From: an uncultured Clostridia bacterium
GTDB lineage: Bacteria; Bacillota; Clostridia; Christensenellales; Borkfalkiaceae
Length of the DNA: 64,000 nucleotides
NCBI GenBank assembly: GCA_947626575.1
Contig: CANQSR010000001.1
Coordinates: forward strand, 62,001-126,000
Reading direction: 5' to 3'
Position 1 is the first letter of the stretch. Each line of letters opens with the position of its first letter. The position numbers were made by a program, and so were the translations under genes. Below, piece after piece: positions 61,025 through 64,000 of the stretch. Under the pieces are notes generated by a model. That model was not told where the DNA came from. It saw only the letters and a program-made list of their open reading frames with translations, and did not search any database.

Positions 61025-61689
61025 TGCGCAACGGGGAGACGTGGACGGAGGAGACCGTCCGCCGAGCGGAGGCGTGCATCGGCTATGTGTTCCGCGAGAA
61101 AGCGCTCCTCGTCGCCGCCTTTACCCATAAGACGTATGCCAACGTGAGCGGGGAGGCGGATAACGAGCGGCTGGAATTTTTGGGCGACGCCGTTTTGCAG
61201 CTCTCCGTCACCGAGGACCTCTATGCGGGGCATCCCGGTGCGGCGGAGGGCAAGCTCACCGAACTCCGCCAGCAGTATGTCTCCAAGGAGGCGCTGGCGC
61301 AGTCTGAGAGAAAGCTCGGCCTCATGCGCTATCTCCGCCATTCGGCGGGGGAGAGCAACCTCTCGGATAAGACGAGTTCCAGCCTCATCGAAGCGGTGGC
61401 GGGGGCCATCTATTTAGACGGCGGCTTCGGGGCGGCCAAGGCCTTTTTGGGGCGGTGCCTCACCGTGGCGCAGACGGAAAACTATAAGACGCTCCTGCAA
61501 GAATATGTGCAGGAACGGCAGAAGAGTACGCCCGTCTACCGCGACGAAGAACAGGAGGCGGGGACCTTCCGTTGCAGCGTATCCGCTCTCGGCTTCACGG
61601 CAACGGGGACAGGACCAAGCAAAAAAGCGGCGGAAACAGCCGCCGCACAAGCATTATATGAGAAATTGAGAAAGGGGAATCATCCGTGA
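61024..61689 (+). CDS. rnc: Ribonuclease III
   Basis: 221 residues from MRNGETWTEETVRRAEAC. Cuts double-stranded RNA in rRNA processing and decay. The signature NERLEFLGDAVLQL holds the catalytic Glu and Asp; a second acidic site is in SLIEAVAGAIYLDGG. A C-terminal double-stranded RNA-binding domain (LLQEYVQERQKSTPVYRDEE then GTGPSKKAAETAAAQALYEKL) is complete. Overlaps plsX by one base and smc by four (GTGA). Confidence 0.95.
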   Translation: MRNGETWTEETVRRAEACIGYVFREKALLVAAFTHKTYANVSGEADNERLEFLGDAVLQLSVTEDLYAGHPGAAEGKLTELRQQYVSKEALAQSERKLGLMRYLRHSAGESNLSDKTSSSLIEAVAGAIYLDGGFGAAKAFLGRCLTVAQTENYKTLLQEYVQERQKSTPVYRDEEQEAGTFRCSVSALGFTATGTGPSKKAAETAAAQALYEKLRKGNHP

Positions 61690-64000
61690 ACTTCAAGGAA
61701 ATCCGTCTCGTGGGCTTCAAGTCCTTTGCAGACAAAACAACCATCCGCTTTGACGACGGCGTCACCTGTATCGTCGGCCCCAACGGGTGCGGCAAGTCCA
61801 ACGTAGCCGACGCCGTGCGCTGGGTACTCGGCGAGCAATCGGCGAAAAACCTGCGCGGCTCCTCCATGCAGGACGTCATCTTTAACGGCTCCGAAACGAG
61901 GCACCAGCTCTCCTTCTGCGAGGTGACGCTCGTCTTTGATAACAGCCAAAAGATCTTCGACATCGAGTACGAAGAGGTGGCCATGACGCGCCGCCTCTAC
62001 CGTTCGGGCGAGAGCGAATATCTCATCAACATGCAGCCCTGCCGTATGCGCGACATCGTGAAACTTCTTCACGGCGTGGGCATCGGCAAAGAGGGCTATT
62101 CCATCATCGGGCAGGGCAAGGTCGCCCAGATCATGAACTCCAAGCCCGTGGAGCGGCGCGCCATCTTCGAGGAGGCGACGGGCGTCATCAAGTTCAAGAC
62201 GCAGAAGGCCGAGATCGAGCGCAAGCTCGATGGTTCCCGCGATAACCTCACCGTGTTCATCCAGCGCATGGATGAGGCCGAGACACAACTCCGTCCCCTC
62301 GAAAAACAGGCGGATACCGCCAAGAAATACCGCGAATATTCCGAACAGCTCAAATACGAGGAAGTCAACGCCTACCTCGTGCGGAGCGATAGCTTCGAGC
62401 AGGAGACAAATTCCTATAAGGCCAAGATCGCCGAAGCGGAGAAGCTGCTCTCGGAGGTGGAGGCGCGCCTCGAAGCCCTCGACGGCGAGGAGGACGAGAG
62501 CCGCGCGGGCGCGTACAGCGCGGATATCCGCCTCAAAGATATCAACGAGCGTCTGCGTCTCTTCGAAGTCGGCATCGAGCGCAAGAGCGGCGAAGTGCGC
62601 GTGGTGCGCGAACGCCTCGAAGCCTGCCGTGACCGTCTCGGACAAGCCAAGGCGGAGATCGAGAGCGCGATGAAGCGTTCGGAGGAGATCGAGACCCTCG
62701 TCGCGGGGAGCGGCAAGCGCAAGGAGGAGAGCGAAGCGCGGCTCAACGAGATCGCGGCCGAGTGCAAGGACCTCATGCGCAAGCTCGCCGAGGCAGACCT
62801 CCGCATCTCTACATACGAAAAGATCTCCGATGAAAAGCGCGCCAGCCAGCTCTCCAACGCCGAGGACCTCGCTTCCGTGCGCGCCGAGGCGGGCAGTCTT
62901 TCCGCCAAGCGCGATTTCACGCAGGACCGCATCGAAGAAGTCAAGGAAGCCATCAAGAAGGCGGAGGTCCGCCATGCGGAGTATGCCCGCCAGCTCACCG
63001 AGTGCCAGAAGCAGAAGGCGGTGTGCGAGGCCTTCCTCAACAACAAGGCAGACGAGGAGCGCGATCTGCAAATGGATATCTCCGACCTCATGCGTTCGGA
63101 GAAGAAGCTCTCCGAGGAGATCTCCGCCTGCAACACGGATATCGCAAGCCTCAAAAACCAGCTTGAAATGCTCGTCGGCCTCAAAAACCGCTTCGACGGT
63201 TACCGCGATTCCGTCAAGAAATTGCAGCTCGACGCCAAGCGCAACCCCGAAATCGGCAAGCGCATCGTGGGCGCCATTGCGGATATCGTCACCACCGAGA
63301 AGAAGTATGAGGTCGCCATCGAAACGGCATTCGGCGCCGCCATGCAGAACCTCGTCACCGAGACGCCCGACGACGCGCGTTTCCTCATCGAATATTTGAA
63401 GCGTACGGGCGGCGGCGTCGTCACCTTCCTGCCCGTCGAGGGTATGCGGCCGCGTCCCGATTCCCGCGAAGCCCAGCTCGCCCTCAAAGAGAGCGGCGCG
63501 CTCGGCCTTGCGAACGACCTCGTCCGCTATAATCCCTACTATTCCAACGTCATCAAAAATCTGTTGGGCAACACGCTCATCTGCGATACCATCGCCTCGG
63601 CGACCAACATCTCCAAGAAGTATCCGCGCGTATTCCGCATCGTCACCCTCGACGGCGATAACATCGCCACGAGCGGCGCCATGACGGGCGGTTCGCGCAA
63701 GCGGGATAGCGGCAACCTCCTCGCGGGGGAGCGCAATATCAAGGAGTGCGAGGATAACATCGCCCGCAAACAGGCCGCCCTCGCCAAGCTCAAACAGGCG
63801 CTCGCCTCCGCCACGGGAGAACTCGAAGAGGCCCGCACGGCATACGAGACCTTCCGCACCAAGGTGCAGGAGGAGACGGCCAACTTTGCCGCCCTCTCGC
63901 AGAAGGAGATCGCGCTCGCCGAACTCATCGCCGATGCGCAGGGCGACGCCGACCAATACAATACCCAGCTCATCCGCCTCACCCAGCAGGCTTCCGACCT
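61686..64000 (+). CDS. smc: Chromosome segregation protein SMC (3' end outside window)
   Basis: GTG start overlapping the rnc stop; 771 codons are present and the frame stays open to the end. Walker A GPNGCGKSN is near residue 31 after NFKEIRLVGFKSFADKT; WVLGEQSAKNLRGSSMQDVIF follows. Residues about 165-500 are the first long coiled coil, rich in Glu, Lys, Ala and Arg. The hinge spans about 520-675, from NPEIGKRIVGAIADIV to SGAMTGGSRKRDS, after which the returning coil begins. With ScpA and ScpB it compacts and separates chromosomes. The missing part would hold the signature and Walker B. Confidence 0.95.
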   Translation, partial: MNFKEIRLVGFKSFADKTTIRFDDGVTCIVGPNGCGKSNVADAVRWVLGEQSAKNLRGSSMQDVIFNGSETRHQLSFCEVTLVFDNSQKIFDIEYEEVAMTRRLYRSGESEYLINMQPCRMRDIVKLLHGVGIGKEGYSIIGQGKVAQIMNSKPVERRAIFEEATGVIKFKTQKAEIERKLDGSRDNLTVFIQRMDEAETQLRPLEKQADTAKKYREYSEQLKYEEVNAYLVRSDSFEQETNSYKAKIAEAEKLLSEVEARLEALDGEEDESRAGAYSADIRLKDINERLRLFEVGIERKSGEVRVVRERLEACRDRLGQAKAEIESAMKRSEEIETLVAGSGKRKEESEARLNEIAAECKDLMRKLAEADLRISTYEKISDEKRASQLSNAEDLASVRAEAGSLSAKRDFTQDRIEEVKEAIKKAEVRHAEYARQLTECQKQKAVCEAFLNNKADEERDLQMDISDLMRSEKKLSEEISACNTDIASLKNQLEMLVGLKNRFDGYRDSVKKLQLDAKRNPEIGKRIVGAIADIVTTEKKYEVAIETAFGAAMQNLVTETPDDARFLIEYLKRTGGGVVTFLPVEGMRPRPDSREAQLALKESGALGLANDLVRYNPYYSNVIKNLLGNTLICDTIASATNISKKYPRVFRIVTLDGDNIATSGAMTGGSRKRDSGNLLAGERNIKECEDNIARKQAALAKLKQALASATGELEEARTAYETFRTKVQEETANFAALSQKEIALAELIADAQGDADQYNTQLIRLTQQASD

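Overview
The window reads as chromosomal DNA of an anaerobic, low-complexity-repeat-rich member of the Bacillota (class Clostridia). The basis is the gene order (rpsB-tsf, pyrH-frr-uppS-cdsA-dxr-rseP, plsX-rnc-smc), Gram-positive style lipoproteins and a membrane-anchored cell-envelope protease, AGGAGG-type ribosome sites with TTGACA/TATAAT promoters, and a flavodiiron protein plus rubredoxin pair typical of strict anaerobes. G+C looks to be near 60% by eye. An uncultured Christensenellales-like gut lineage is a guess only. No tRNA, rRNA, CRISPR array, transposase or phage gene was recognised.

Layout. (1) 1-9.3 kb: the 3' end of a probable VWA-type membrane protein, two large lipoproteins (a BspA-type leucine-rich-repeat protein and a 1,689-residue InlB-repeat protein) and an M50-like membrane metalloprotease. 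(2) 9.3-14.2 kb: polysaccharide deacetylase (minus strand), galM, a ZIP metal transporter behind a structured leader, and an SDR oxidoreductase, separated by GC-rich palindromic repeats. (3) 14.25-29.6 kb: a purine operon purE-C-F-M-N-O-H, then purD and purL, then fhs and mutY, with two repeat islands between. IMP formation uses a PurO-type cyclohydrolase plus a stand-alone AICAR transformylase instead of bifunctional PurH; fhs would supply the formyl-THF. (4) 29.7-32.4 kb: flavodiiron protein and rubredoxin, then a self-contained Fic gene with an operator-like palindrome over its promoter. (5) 32.4-40.45 kb: rpsB-tsf behind a structured leader, then pyrH-frr-uppS-cdsA-dxr-rseP and a small TIR-like gene, ended by a bidirectional terminator. 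(6) 40.46-41.86 kb, minus strand: a thiamine ECF substrate protein (ThiT) with an extra N-terminal membrane region, under a TPP riboswitch. (7) 42.5-59.84 kb: one apparent 17-kb operon encoding a 2,562-residue subtilase with LRR region, a lipoprotein, a complete oligopeptide ABC transporter (oppABCDF) and a small membrane protein. This is a proteinase-plus-peptide-uptake locus. (8) 59.9-64 kb: plsX-rnc-smc, with smc running off the end.

Most notable beyond ordinary gene content: the protease/Opp operon and its enlarged components, the TIR-like gene in the isoprenoid/phospholipid operon, the ZIP leader RNA, the Fic operator, a nested 235-bp tandem repeat with inverted arms, identical G-quadruplex motifs in repeats, and a strongly over-represented 9-mer CCATGTCCG. 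Nothing here is clearly a wholly new system; these are the best candidates. All counts were made by eye.
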